Source of the DNA: Vibrio maerlii
GTDB taxonomy: Bacteria > Pseudomonadota > Gammaproteobacteria > Enterobacterales > Vibrionaceae
Direction: 5' to 3'
Length of the DNA: 64,000 bases
Assembly: GCF_003415655.1 (NCBI RefSeq)
Contig: NZ_QRHC01000011.1
Span: 1 to 64,000 of the forward strand
The notes beneath the pieces were generated by a model. The model was not told the DNA's origin and ran no database searches. It was given only the letters and a program-made list of their open reading frames with translations. Of this stretch, positions 25,741 through 34,383 are shown in pieces; the first letter of the stretch is position 1, and the number at the start of each line of letters is the position of its first letter. A program made the translations under genes and the position numbers.

Positions 25741-26958
25741 TCACTTTGTGACGGCTCTTGCCAACTCTGGTAGGTTCCCTTTTAAACCCAAGGCTCGCTT
25801 CATAATTTCATCTTTAGCGCCAGGTAGCTGACCTGCGAGCTTCATACCAATACCACGTATTAGTTTTTTCGCAGGATTGTTGCCTGCAAACAAGTCTTTA
25901 AACCCTTGCATAGCAGCAATCATCTTTGCAGCTTCTGCTTTACGCCAACGTTCATACCCACGCAGGTTGCGTTTTAGGCCAATATCCTCTCCATCGTGCC
26001 ACAGCATCAACACCTCTTCGGCTAATGATGCCGCATCCAGCAACCCGAGGTTAACACCCTGCCCCGCAAGTGGATGGATGGTATGTGCCGCATCACCTAC
26101 CAACGCGACACGCTCAGTCACAAAATCTCGTGCATAACGCATCTTAAGTGGGAAAGCAGCGCGCTCTCCCACCAACTCACAGAGGCCGAGCTTATTGTCG
26201 AATTCAACAGTTAGATTCTTAGCAAAGGCTTCAGCAGACATTTTGACTAACGCATCTGCGCGATTTGGGTCAGTAGACCAAACAATTGAGCTCATATGCG
26301 GGTCATTGAGTGGTAAGAATGCCAGCGGACCTTGGGGGGTAAATATCTGACGAGCAACGCCATTATGAGGCTCGGTGGTTTTGATATTGGCAACCAGTGC
26401 ACTGTGACCATAATCCCAGTGAGTCAGTGGAATATCTTGCTGTTGACGCAACCATGAATTAGCACCATCGGCACCCACTACAAGTTTAGCGGTTAGTGAT
26501 TTACCACTTTGCAGCGTTAGCCATGCCTCACTCTCTCCCATCACCATGTTCTGGCATTGATCACTCATGTATAGAGCTACATTGCTTTGCTGTTTCACCT
26601 GTTCGAGTAGCGCCAACTGAATAACACGGTTTTCGACAATATGACCTAAATCTTGTTGTAGAAGGTGGTTAGCATTGAACTCAATACGAGCAAAGCTGTC
26701 TTGCTCCCACACTTCCATTGCCTGGTAAGGGGCAGCACGTCGTTGTTCAATTCCCTGCCAAGCACCCAGGTTACGCAAGATGTTTTCACTTGCTCGGCTT
26801 AATGCTGATACGCGAGTATCGGGCAACTCATGAAGTACTTCATCTGGCTCGTACGCTTCAATCACTGCGATTCGCAATTCACTATCCTTGAATGCCGCAG
26901 CCAGAGAAAGACCAACCATACCACCGCCAATAATGGCGATATCAACACTTTGCATCAT
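25741..26958 (-). CDS. ubiI: 2-polyprenylphenol hydroxylase UbiI (VisC)
   Basis: FAD-dependent hydroxylase for the C5 hydroxylation of the ubiquinone ring. The 405 residues show the dinucleotide-binding IAIIGGGMVGLSLAAAF, the DG motif VVGADGANSWLRQ and the second FAD motif RVALVGDAAHTIHPLAGQGVNLG. It lies 52 bases downstream of the paralogue ubiH, as in E. coli, and is last in the unit. The UbiI/UbiH split follows this order and similarity. Confidence 0.93.
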   Translation of the reverse strand: MMQSVDIAIIGGGMVGLSLAAAFKDSELRIAVIEAYEPDEVLHELPDTRVSALSRASENILRNLGAWQGIEQRRAAPYQAMEVWEQDSFARIEFNANHLLQQDLGHIVENRVIQLALLEQVKQQSNVALYMSDQCQNMVMGESEAWLTLQSGKSLTAKLVVGADGANSWLRQQQDIPLTHWDYGHSALVANIKTTEPHNGVARQIFTPQGPLAFLPLNDPHMSSIVWSTDPNRADALVKMSAEAFAKNLTVEFDNKLGLCELVGERAAFPLKMRYARDFVTERVALVGDAAHTIHPLAGQGVNLGLLDAASLAEEVLMLWHDGEDIGLKRNLRGYERWRKAEAAKMIAAMQGFKDLFAGNNPAKKLIRGIGMKLAGQLPGAKDEIMKRALGLKGNLPELARAVTK

Positions 26959-27010
26959 AATTCTATTCTTTTTATCTGTTCCATGCGGAGCACGTTGCTC
27001 GCTACGATAT

Positions 27011-28207
27011 CTATCTTGCGACTAACCCAAGGGTTTGCTTGAGCAATGGCGCTTTAAGTAAACCAATATTATCCATTGCCATTAGGCTTAGATTTCGGCC
27101 AACCCTCAATGATAACCACTCATTCGAGAAGGTATGTACCAGTCCCTTTGTCATCATCATAGTGCGGCTTCTATCTTGCTCTCGCCTTGCCTTATAAGCC
27201 GCAATCACGGAGTAAGCACCAACATCGTCTAATGAATTCAACATCTCATCGACTAAGGAAGCGACATCACGAATACCAAGGTTGAAGCCTTGACCTGCAA
27301 TAGGGTGAAGCGTTTGAGCGGCATTGCCTAAGGCGACAAAACGATGTGAGGTAGTTTGAGGACGGTGCCTCAATAGTAGGGGATAACTTGCTCGACTACC
27401 TACTTTATCCAGACGACCTACTCGCCAACCAAAAGCGGATTGCAACTTGGAGAGGAACTCATCATCAGACAGCGACAGCGTCTGCTGTGCTTCTTCTGGT
27501 GGGAGGCACCATACTAGGGACAAGCGGTTTTCCGTCATTGGTAACAGAGCAACAGGGCCTGTTTCGGTAAATCGCTCGTATGCTTTTCCTTGATGAGATT
27601 GATTGCTCGTGATGTTCGCGATCACAGCAGTCTGACCAAAATCATGCTCAGACAACTCTAGACCGATCTGCTGGCAACAAGTAGAAAGCGCACCATCAGC
27701 AGCGACAACAATTTTACTTTGCAGCACTCGACCATCGTTCAGGGTAACATGGGCTTTGTCAGCATCTCGCTCAATGGTGTTAACACTATTAGGGCAGATT
27801 AGATGAATGTTTACTCTATCTTCCAAAAGCTTTTTATAAGCCAACCCCACTCTTTCCAATTCAACCACATAGCCTAACGTATCCACGCCCGCTTGCTGCG
27901 GTGTAATATCCGTCATCCCCGCATGACCACGATCAGAAACATGGATATGTTCTATTGGCTCAGCAAAGTGTTTTAGTCCGCCCCATAACTGATACGACTC
28001 TAAAATTTTTACCGTGCCATACGAGAGGGCGATCGAGCGGCTATCGAAACCGGGGTGAGCTTGATGGTCACTTTGAAAGAGTTCAACTACAGCGATCGAC
28101 AGTTGACCTCTTGAGCGTTGGGACAAGGCCAAAGCGAGCGTAGCTCCAACCATAGCTCCACCAGCAATGATGACATCAAATTGTTCAGATTGGGCTACAT
28201 CCATCAT
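27011..28207 (-). CDS. ubiH: 2-octaprenyl-6-methoxyphenol hydroxylase UbiH
   Basis: FAD monooxygenase for the C1 hydroxylation in ubiquinone synthesis. The frame is open upstream, but the conserved start is the ATG at 28207 (MMDVAQSEQFDVIIAGGAM), 12 bases after ygfB and preceded by AGGAACGG. The resulting 398 residues carry GGAMVGATLALALSQRS, VVAADGALSTCCQQ and FVALGNAAQTLHPIAGQGFNLG. In E. coli pepP lies between ygfB and ubiH; here it is absent. Confidence 0.93.
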   Translation of the reverse strand: MMDVAQSEQFDVIIAGGAMVGATLALALSQRSRGQLSIAVVELFQSDHQAHPGFDSRSIALSYGTVKILESYQLWGGLKHFAEPIEHIHVSDRGHAGMTDITPQQAGVDTLGYVVELERVGLAYKKLLEDRVNIHLICPNSVNTIERDADKAHVTLNDGRVLQSKIVVAADGALSTCCQQIGLELSEHDFGQTAVIANITSNQSHQGKAYERFTETGPVALLPMTENRLSLVWCLPPEEAQQTLSLSDDEFLSKLQSAFGWRVGRLDKVGSRASYPLLLRHRPQTTSHRFVALGNAAQTLHPIAGQGFNLGIRDVASLVDEMLNSLDDVGAYSVIAAYKARREQDRSRTMMMTKGLVHTFSNEWLSLRVGRNLSLMAMDNIGLLKAPLLKQTLGLVAR

Positions 28208-28218
28208 GCCGTTCCTGA

Positions 28219-28788
28219 TTAATGAATAGTTGGGTTTTCTTCTTGGTTTACCGGTTTTGTGCCAAACTCTGCGTGGATAATCAGGGCACATGCTTTTACA
28301 TGTTCGACAACCTGCTCCAGTAGCTCAGCTTGCTCACCAAGATCATCCTCTTCATCTATTCCTAACTTCGCCATCTCTTCAAGATCTGCAAGGGCCTCTT
28401 TAGCCTCTTCGCTCGCTTTAGATAGCGAAGTGCCCACTAGGCCAATGCCTGAGATGAAATGGTTAATCCATTCGGCTATCGCATCCGCTTGCTCGAAGAT
28501 GTCACCATCTTCTGGCAACCAGATGTTTAGTTCAAGTTCTGTACCTGTCACCTCTTTCTTGGTGATATTCAGTACCGATTGAGCGATTTGCAGAGAGCGG
28601 TCTGGCCAACCCATTCCATCATTGGTGTAATCAAACAGCAACGGTTGCCAGCTATCATCACTTAGGCTTAAACCACCGCTTAGCATGCCCGTTAATAGAC
28701 CATGAAGTTCTGCCGGGCTAATGGCTAGACTTGCTGATTGAAAAACAGAAGCTGAGGCAACGTATTCAGGTAGGTTAATTTCGCTCAT
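28219..28788 (-). CDS. ygfB: YgfB/YecA family protein
   Basis: UPF0149 (YgfB) family protein of 189 residues (E. coli about 192), mostly alpha-helical and acidic. It matches the family pattern around the LHGLLTGMLSGGL motif and the C-terminal HVKACALIIHAEF. A Pseudomonas YgfB homologue was reported to affect ampDh3 expression and beta-lactam resistance; no role can be inferred here. The chosen ATG is MSEINLPEYVAS; the upstream open codons have no similarity. It leads ygfB-ubiH-ubiI and is divergent from zapA, as in E. coli. Confidence 0.92.
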   Translation of the reverse strand: MSEINLPEYVASASVFQSASLAISPAELHGLLTGMLSGGLSLSDDSWQPLLFDYTNDGMGWPDRSLQIAQSVLNITKKEVTGTELELNIWLPEDGDIFEQADAIAEWINHFISGIGLVGTSLSKASEEAKEALADLEEMAKLGIDEEDDLGEQAELLEQVVEHVKACALIIHAEFGTKPVNQEENPTIH

Positions 28789-29074
28789 AGTGATATCTCT
28801 GATTACTTTTCTTTTAAACCAACATCCTACCACCTCGCCTTTTTGTGAGCTATAGATTACAAGGGTTAGATGACCTGCTGTGATGACTATCTTGTAACTT
28901 TGCAACTCTAACGCATTACTTTTTCGACAACCTGTTTAATAAGTGTGTGATTGAGCTACTCAAGCCACATCATGGTATGGAAAAGCTTGAATCTTGATAG
29001 GGCTTTTTCTATAGTTTCCCCCTCAATGGTGAAAGAGACACCATGAAACCATATATGGATAGAGTTCAGCTAAG
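28789..29074. promoter_or_regulatory. Divergent ygfB/zapA intergenic region
   Basis: The 286-base gap holds promoters for ygfB-ubiH-ubiI and zapA. I see no ORF or terminator. The zapA ATG has only a weak Shine-Dalgarno-like CAGCTAAG upstream. Confidence 0.3.
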
Positions 29075-29377
29075 ATGAGTAATCAAGCGGTAGAAGTAGA
29101 AATTTTAGGAAAGTTGACCCGAGTTGCTTGTCCAGCAGGGCAAGAAGAGTCACTAATCCAAGCTGCTAACGACCTTGACGCTCGCTTACAAGAAATGGCT
29201 GAACGAACTAAGGTAAACAATGCTGAAAAGCTGTTAACCTTCGCCGCACTCAACATTAGCTATGAGTTACTCGCAGCTAAAGAAGCGACGAATGGTGAAC
29301 TAAACTCTATCAATGAGCGTATGGAACGCTTAACTGCCGCTCTTGAAGAAGCAGTGACAAAAGCTAGACAAGCTTAA
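29075..29377 (+). CDS. zapA: Cell division protein ZapA
   Basis: Cytoplasmic FtsZ-binding protein that bundles protofilaments at the Z ring. At 100 residues (109 in E. coli) it has an N-terminal globular part (VEVEILGKLTRVACPAGQEE) and a long C-terminal coiled coil (about 60-100). It sits just upstream of 6S RNA and fau, the conserved zapA-ssrS-fau order. Confidence 0.97.
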   Translation: MSNQAVEVEILGKLTRVACPAGQEESLIQAANDLDARLQEMAERTKVNNAEKLLTFAALNISYELLAAKEATNGELNSINERMERLTAALEEAVTKARQA

Positions 29378-29405
29378 GTTTGTAAACTCGCTACTAGCCA
29401 ACCAA

Positions 29406-29592
29406 ATTTACCCTGGAGTGTTTGTCAGAGGACTCACGTCCCCGAGCCGATAAGCAATCCCTAAGGGTTAGTACTTGGTTACTATTGAGCATGCTCGGCT
29501 TGTACCGAGAAGCCTACGGTAATCATTGCTGATCCGCCTTGAACTCGCTGGTTCAAGGGCCATCTGTTCTCAACGGCACTTTGGGGTATTCC
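29406..29592 (+). ncRNA. ssrS: 6S RNA
   Basis: Regulatory RNA that mimics an open promoter and binds sigma-70 RNA polymerase in stationary phase. Location (between zapA and fau), length (about 187 bases) and conserved parts all fit. The closing stem pairs 29410-29420 (ACCCTGGAGTG) with 29577-29587 (CACTTTGGGGT). The CCCCGAGCCGAT stretch, the GAGCATGCTCGG element followed by CCGAGAAGCCT, and the TTGAAC/GTTCAA hairpin near 29539 are all recognisable. Ends are estimated from alignment to the E. coli RNA by eye. It ends about 5 bases before the fau start codon. Confidence 0.93.
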
Positions 29593-29596
29593 TTCT

Positions 29597-30196
29597 ATGC
29601 AAACTAGCACCCGTAATGAAATTCGCCAACAAATACGTTTACGTCGCAACTCATTAACCAGTGAAAAACACTATCAAGCTGCAGTCGATCTGCGTGAGCG
29701 TTGCCTAAGCGCTGAAATATTCCGCCAATCACAACACATCGCACTCTATGTCTCAGCTGATGGCGAAATTGACACCCAACCCTTGATTGAAGCCTTATGG
29801 AAGCAAGGCAAACAAGTTTATGTGCCTGTGCTCCATCCATTTTCTAAAGGGCACCTGCTGTTCCTGCGTTATGCCGAAGACTCTCCACTCACTTTCAATA
29901 AGTACAATATTGTTGAACCTAAGCTGGATCAGACACAGATCATCCCTGTCTACCAACTCGATTTGATTTGCACACCATTGGTTGCATTTGATGAATCAGG
30001 GCAGCGCCTCGGCATGGGGGGAGGTTACTATGATCGCACCCTAGAGAAATGGTTTACCAGTGGTGAAGGCGCTCAACCTGTGGGTTTGGCTCATGATTGC
30101 CAAAAGGTCGAGGCTTTGCCATGTGAAGAGTGGGACATACCTCTACCAATAATCCTTACTCCAAGCAAAACTTGGAGCTGGTCTAACGAGTGTTAG
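29597..30196 (+). CDS. fau: 5-formyltetrahydrofolate cyclo-ligase
   Basis: Converts 5-formyl-THF to 5,10-methenyl-THF using ATP (YgfA/Fau). E. coli mutants are altered in persister formation. The 199 residues carry the N-terminal RNEIRQQIRLRRNSLTSEKH and the signature GMGGGYYDRTLEKW. The ATG directly follows 6S RNA, and its GGGG-type ribosome binding sequence lies in the 6S closing stem, so translation requires a transcript in which that stem is opened or processed. Confidence 0.96.
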   Translation: MQTSTRNEIRQQIRLRRNSLTSEKHYQAAVDLRERCLSAEIFRQSQHIALYVSADGEIDTQPLIEALWKQGKQVYVPVLHPFSKGHLLFLRYAEDSPLTFNKYNIVEPKLDQTQIIPVYQLDLICTPLVAFDESGQRLGMGGGYYDRTLEKWFTSGEGAQPVGLAHDCQKVEALPCEEWDIPLPIILTPSKTWSWSNEC

Positions 30197-30263
30197 CGAA
30201 ATAATGCATTACCCGTTATAATCGCGCCGCAAACGTTAAACTCGTTCTAATCAGGAGATGGTC

Positions 30264-30920
30264 ATGACTCAAGACGAAATGAAAAAAGAAGCTGGCTGGG
30301 CAGCACTAAAGTACGTAGAAAAAGGCAGTATTGTAGGTGTGGGCACTGGTTCAACGGTTAACCATTTCATTGACGCACTGGGTTCAATCAAAGAAGAGAT
30401 CAAGGGCGCGGTATCAAGCTCAATCGCTTCAACAGAAAAGCTTGAAGCTTTAGGTATTAAAGTATTCGAGTGTAACGAAGTCGCTAAGTTAGACGTTTAC
30501 GTTGATGGCGCAGATGAAATCAACCCTACTCGCGACATGATTAAAGGTGGCGGTGCAGCACTTACTCGTGAAAAGATCGTTGCGGCTATCTCAGAAAAAT
30601 TTATTTGTATCGTAGACGGTACGAAAGCAGTAGACGTGCTTGGCAAGTTCCCACTTCCTGTAGAAGTTATTCCTATGGCTCGCTCTTACGTAGCTCGCGA
30701 GCTTGTTAAGCTTGGCGGTGATCCAGTTTACCGCGAAGGTGTAATCACAGATAACGGCAACGTTATCCTTGATGTTCACGGTCTAGCAATCACTGACCCT
30801 AAGGCTCTTGAAAACACAATCAACGGTCTGGCGGGCGTTGTAACTGTGGGGTTATTTGCTCACCGTGGTGCTGATGTGATCATCACAGGAACACCAAACG
30901 GCGCAGTTATTGAAGAGTAA
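30264..30920 (+). CDS. rpiA: Ribose-5-phosphate isomerase A
   Basis: Interconverts ribose 5-phosphate and ribulose 5-phosphate in the pentose phosphate pathway. The chosen ATG (MTQDEMKKEAGWAALKYV) gives 218 residues (219 in E. coli) and lies 6 bases after AGGAG; an ATG two codons upstream has a poorer spacing. Conserved motifs are GTGSTVNHFIDAL, the DGADEI catalytic motif and IKGGGAALTREKI. It is followed by a terminator and serA on the same strand. Confidence 0.98.
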   Translation: MTQDEMKKEAGWAALKYVEKGSIVGVGTGSTVNHFIDALGSIKEEIKGAVSSSIASTEKLEALGIKVFECNEVAKLDVYVDGADEINPTRDMIKGGGAALTREKIVAAISEKFICIVDGTKAVDVLGKFPLPVEVIPMARSYVARELVKLGGDPVYREGVITDNGNVILDVHGLAITDPKALENTINGLAGVVTVGLFAHRGADVIITGTPNGAVIEE

Positions 30921-30958
30921 TACAGAAAGACAACAGGTACTTTTTGTCATTTCATTAC

Positions 30959-30987
30959 AAACAGCACCCGAGGGTGCTGTTTTTTTA
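30959..30987 (+). terminator. Terminator after rpiA
   Basis: ACAGCACC and GGTGCTGT form an 8-bp stem around CGAG, followed by seven T. It separates rpiA from serA. Confidence 0.9.
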
Positions 30988-31107
30988 TCTCTCTCTCATA
31001 AAATTATGCCTTATTCCGTAATTTTCTTACCCATCTCACATTTTTTTTGTTAATTTATTGAGCAAAGCAAATCAGCACATTTGATGAAACCGCACACAGG
31101 GAAACGT

Positions 31108-31137
31108 TTGCGTCAATTAAAAGTGAGTAGATATACT
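31108..31137 (+). promoter_or_regulatory. Candidate serA promoter
   Basis: TTGCGT (31108-31113) and TATACT (31132-31137) are separated by 18 bases, with the predicted start about 50 bases before the serA ATG. This is inferred from sequence match only. Confidence 0.4.
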
Positions 31138-31194
31138 CCATCCCCTGTGATCAGATTTAAATTAGCCCCTTTTTTATTTCTAAGGACGAGAATA

Positions 31195-32424
31195 ATGGCC
31201 AAAGTATCACTGGAAAAAGACAAGATTAAGATTCTACTCTTAGAAGGTCTTCACCCATCTTCAGTAGAGGTTCTGCAAGCCGCAGGATACACCAATATCG
31301 AATACCACAAAGGCTCCCTGCCTGAAGAAGAACTACTTGAAGCTGTTAAGGACGTTCACTTCATTGGTATTCGTTCTCGTACAAACCTATCTGAAGAAGT
31401 GATCAATGCCGCAGAGAAGCTAGTGGCAGTGGGTTGTTTCTGTATCGGCACTAACCAGGTAGACCTAAATGCAGCGGCTAAGCGCGGTATCCCAGTGTTC
31501 AATGCGCCATTTTCAAATACTCGTAGCGTAGCAGAGCTCGTTCTTGGACAAGTTCTATTGCTACTTCGTGGCATTCCAGAAAAGAACGCCCTCGCACACC
31601 GCGGTATCTGGAAGAAGAGCGCTGATAACTCGTATGAAGCTCGTGGTAAGCGCCTCGGTATTATTGGTTACGGGCATATCGGTACGCAATTGGGTATCAT
31701 TGCTGAGAACCTAGGGATGCGTGTTTACTTCTACGATATTGAGAACAAGCTTTCACTGGGTAACGCAACTCAAGTACACACTATGGCAGAGCTTCTAAAC
31801 AAGTGTGATGTGATTTCTTTGCATGTACCTGAGACACCAGGAACGAAGAACATGATGGGTAAAGAGCAGTTCGAGCTGATGAAACCAGGCTCTATCTTTA
31901 TCAACGCTGCTCGCGGTACGGTGGTAGACATCCCTGCTCTTTGCGATTCACTAGAAAGCGGTCATCTTTCAGGCGCCGCAGTCGATGTTTTCCCTGTAGA
32001 ACCTAAAACCAATGCAGATCTATTTGAATCGCCACTGATACAATTCGACAATGTGATCCTGACTCCTCACGTGGGAGGCTCTACGCAGGAAGCACAAGAG
32101 AACATCGGTGTTGAGGTTGCAGGTAAGCTTGCGAAGTACTCTGACAACGGTTCAACGCTATCAAGCGTAAACTTCCCAGAGGTTTCACTTCCATTGCATA
32201 CTGATGCCTCTCGTCTACTGCACATTCACGAGAACCGCCCGGGCATCCTAACTCAAATCAACACCATCTTCGCAGAAGAAGGCATTAACATCGCAGGTCA
32301 ATACCTACAAACGAGCTCAGATATGGGTTATGTCGTTATCGATGTAGAGTCAGAACGTTCAGAGTTTGCGCTAGCAAAATTAAAAGAGATTGAAGGCACA
32401 ATACGTGCTCGCATCCTTCACTAA
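31195..32424 (+). CDS. serA: D-3-phosphoglycerate dehydrogenase
   Basis: NAD-dependent first step of serine synthesis, allosterically inhibited by serine. The ATG at 31195 (MAKVSLEKDKIKILLLEG) is preceded by AAGGACGAG and gives 409 residues (410 in E. coli). The frame is open 38 codons more without similarity. It shows GIIGYGHIGTQLG (NAD site), the catalytic-site motif DVFPVEP with LTPHVGGST, and a C-terminal serine-binding ACT domain (from about 335). The gene order rpiA-serA is as in related genera. Downstream it converges on recA instead of the usual neighbours. Confidence 0.98.
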   Translation: MAKVSLEKDKIKILLLEGLHPSSVEVLQAAGYTNIEYHKGSLPEEELLEAVKDVHFIGIRSRTNLSEEVINAAEKLVAVGCFCIGTNQVDLNAAAKRGIPVFNAPFSNTRSVAELVLGQVLLLLRGIPEKNALAHRGIWKKSADNSYEARGKRLGIIGYGHIGTQLGIIAENLGMRVYFYDIENKLSLGNATQVHTMAELLNKCDVISLHVPETPGTKNMMGKEQFELMKPGSIFINAARGTVVDIPALCDSLESGHLSGAAVDVFPVEPKTNADLFESPLIQFDNVILTPHVGGSTQEAQENIGVEVAGKLAKYSDNGSTLSSVNFPEVSLPLHTDASRLLHIHENRPGILTQINTIFAEEGINIAGQYLQTSSDMGYVVIDVESERSEFALAKLKEIEGTIRARILH

Positions 32425-32445
32425 TTTCAAATAGTACTTTTAAAC

Positions 32446-32474
32446 AAATGGCAGCTTATAGGCTGCCATTTTTA
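32446..32474 (+). terminator. Terminator after serA
   Basis: AAATGGCAGC and GCTGCCATTT form a perfect 10-bp stem around TTATAG, followed by TTATT. Confidence 0.85.
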
Positions 32475-32512
32475 TTAGTAATGTTGAGTTATAACTACTT
32501 AGCCTTTAGAAC

Positions 32513-32544
32513 AAAAAAGCCGCGAACGGTTAGGTTCGCGGCTT
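32513..32544 (-). terminator. Terminator after recA
   Basis: AAGCCGCGAAC and GTTCGCGGCTT form a perfect 11-bp stem around 6 bases. On the minus strand TTTTTT follows. It lies 31 bases beyond the recA stop, and no recX follows. Confidence 0.92.
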
Positions 32545-32574
32545 AGTCATTCTAATTTTTAAGTTCAGAGTTGA

Positions 32575-33615
32575 TTAGAACTCTTCTTCTTTTGGCATCT
32601 CGCCAGTTTCTGGTTCTTCAGGTTGAGCTGGAGTCAGTAGCATTTCACGTAGTTTAGCATCGATAGTTTGTGCCGCTTCTTTGTTCTCTTTAAGGTACTT
32701 ACCAGCGTTTGCCTTACCTTGGCCAATCTTGTCGCCATTGTAGCTGTACCATGCACCTGCCTTCTCAATCAGCTTATGCTTAACACCTAGATCGATTAGC
32801 TCACCTTCACGGTTGAAGCCTTGGCCGTATAGGATTTGTGTTTCAGCTTGCTTAAATGGTGCTGCAATCTTGTTCTTCACAACCTTGATGCGAGTTTCGT
32901 TACCTACTACCTCATCACCTTCTTTGATAGAACCTGTACGACGGATATCTAGACGAACAGATGCGTAGAACTTAAGTGCGTTACCACCAGTGGTTGTTTC
33001 TGGGTTACCAAACATCACACCAATCTTCATACGGATTTGGTTGATGAAGATACACATACAGTTAGACTGCTTCAGGTTACCTGTTAGCTTACGCATCGCT
33101 TGAGAAAGCATACGCGCTTGCAGACCCATGTGACTGTCACCCATCTCACCTTCGATTTCAGCTTTCGGTGTTAGTGCTGCAACTGAGTCAACTACAAGAA
33201 CATCAATTGCACCTGAACGTGCTAATGCGTCACAGATCTCTAGCGCTTGCTCACCGGTATCAGGCTGAGAAACTAGAAGCGCATCGATATCAACACCAAG
33301 CTTTTGAGCGTAGATTGGGTCTAGTGCATGCTCGGCATCAACGAATGCACAGGTCTTACCGACCTTCTGAGCAGCTGCGATAAGCTCTAGCGTTAGCGTT
33401 GTTTTACCTGAAGACTCAGGACCGTAGATCTCAACGATACGACCCATTGGTAGACCACCAGCACCAAGTGCAATGTCCAGAGAAAGAGAACCTGTCGAAA
33501 TAGTCTCTACGTCCATTGTGCGGTTGTCGCCTAGACGCATGATAGAGCCTTTACCGAATTGCTTTTCAATCTGACCTAGCGCAGCGGCGAGCGCTTTCTG
33601 TTTGTTCTCGTCCAT
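32575..33615 (-). CDS. recA: Recombinase RecA
   Basis: DNA strand-exchange ATPase and co-protease for LexA. The ATG at 33615 (MDENKQKALAAALGQIEKQF) is preceded by GGAGAAAG and gives 346 residues; eight further open codons upstream are not conserved. Walker A is GPESSGKT (65-72). The MAW motif, DNA-binding loops (FINQIRMKIGVMFGNPETTTGG) and the acidic C-terminal tail are present. A consensus promoter with an embedded LexA box lies about 100 bases upstream. Unlike most relatives, recX does not follow; serA converges from the other side. Confidence 0.99.
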   Translation of the reverse strand: MDENKQKALAAALGQIEKQFGKGSIMRLGDNRTMDVETISTGSLSLDIALGAGGLPMGRIVEIYGPESSGKTTLTLELIAAAQKVGKTCAFVDAEHALDPIYAQKLGVDIDALLVSQPDTGEQALEICDALARSGAIDVLVVDSVAALTPKAEIEGEMGDSHMGLQARMLSQAMRKLTGNLKQSNCMCIFINQIRMKIGVMFGNPETTTGGNALKFYASVRLDIRRTGSIKEGDEVVGNETRIKVVKNKIAAPFKQAETQILYGQGFNREGELIDLGVKHKLIEKAGAWYSYNGDKIGQGKANAGKYLKENKEAAQTIDAKLREMLLTPAQPEEPETGEMPKEEEF

Positions 33616-33715
33616 TACTTTCTCCGAAATTGTCATCAATCTTTGATGATCTTCTGAATTCTATTCTTCTATTGCAGAGCGATTAACTTAACGCTCTGCT
33701 CAAACTATGCAAATC

Positions 33716-33743
33716 ATTATACTGTTGATTCATACAGTGTCCA
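33716..33743 (-). promoter_or_regulatory. recA promoter
   Basis: On the minus strand, TGGACA (33738-33743) and a perfect TATAAT (33716-33721) are separated by 16 bases. The spacer is occupied entirely by the LexA box. Confidence 0.85.
33722..33737 (-). promoter_or_regulatory. LexA (SOS) box of recA
   Basis: The minus strand reads CTGTATGAATCAACAG, matching CTG-N10-CAG. It exactly fills the spacer between -35 and -10, so LexA binding would exclude RNA polymerase. SOS control of recA is well established in related bacteria. Confidence 0.9.
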
Positions 33744-33818
33744 CAGTTGTCTGAGCTTTTTTGACAACTTATTTCTAACCTAATGAATATTATATATTTT
33801 TAATTGCAAACACGAAGA

Positions 33819-34310
33819 TCAATTCTGTTTACACAGGTATTCATACAGTACTTTTTGTGCGATCTCGATCGCTTGTTTTCGTACTTGTGCGCGGTCACCA
33901 TCAAGCTGAAAAGTCTCGACTTTCTCCCATTTATTATCGATTGCCCACGCAAAACAAACCGTTCCTATCGGTTTATCTTTTGTGCCTCCAGAAGGGCCTG
34001 CGATACCACTGATAGAAACTGCCACGTTGGCGTTAGAGCACCTAATCGCGCCATGTACCATCTCAATCACTGTTGGCTCACTCACAGCGCCATGTTCAAT
34101 CAAGGTAGATTCATTTACCCCTAACATTTCCATTTTCGCTTCATTGCTATAAGTCACGAAGGCTCTATCAAACCAAGCTGAACTACCGGCAATATCTGTA
34201 ATCGCGGTTGATACACCACCTCCGGTACATGACTCTGCAGTCGCCATCACAAGTTGCTGCTTGTTCAATTGCTCGCCTAGCAAAAGCGACAAATTTTGCC
34301 CAGTTTCCAT
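33819..34310 (-). CDS. pncC: Nicotinamide-nucleotide amidase PncC
   Basis: Deamidates nicotinamide mononucleotide to nicotinate mononucleotide, recycling the NMN left by NAD-dependent DNA ligase. The 163 residues cover the CinA C-terminal domain alone (E. coli YgaD type), with ATAESCTGGGVSTAITDIAGSS and VSISGIAGPSGGTKDKPIGTV. It is upstream of recA on the same strand, as in E. coli, and divergent from mutS. Confidence 0.96.
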   Translation of the reverse strand: METGQNLSLLLGEQLNKQQLVMATAESCTGGGVSTAITDIAGSSAWFDRAFVTYSNEAKMEMLGVNESTLIEHGAVSEPTVIEMVHGAIRCSNANVAVSISGIAGPSGGTKDKPIGTVCFAWAIDNKWEKVETFQLDGDRAQVRKQAIEIAQKVLYEYLCKQN

Positions 34311-34383
34311 CTATTGCACCTTTCCGCTTTAGGGGGTTTCACGTATCCTAAGCCGCAATTGAAACAAACAAAAGACCTCTATT

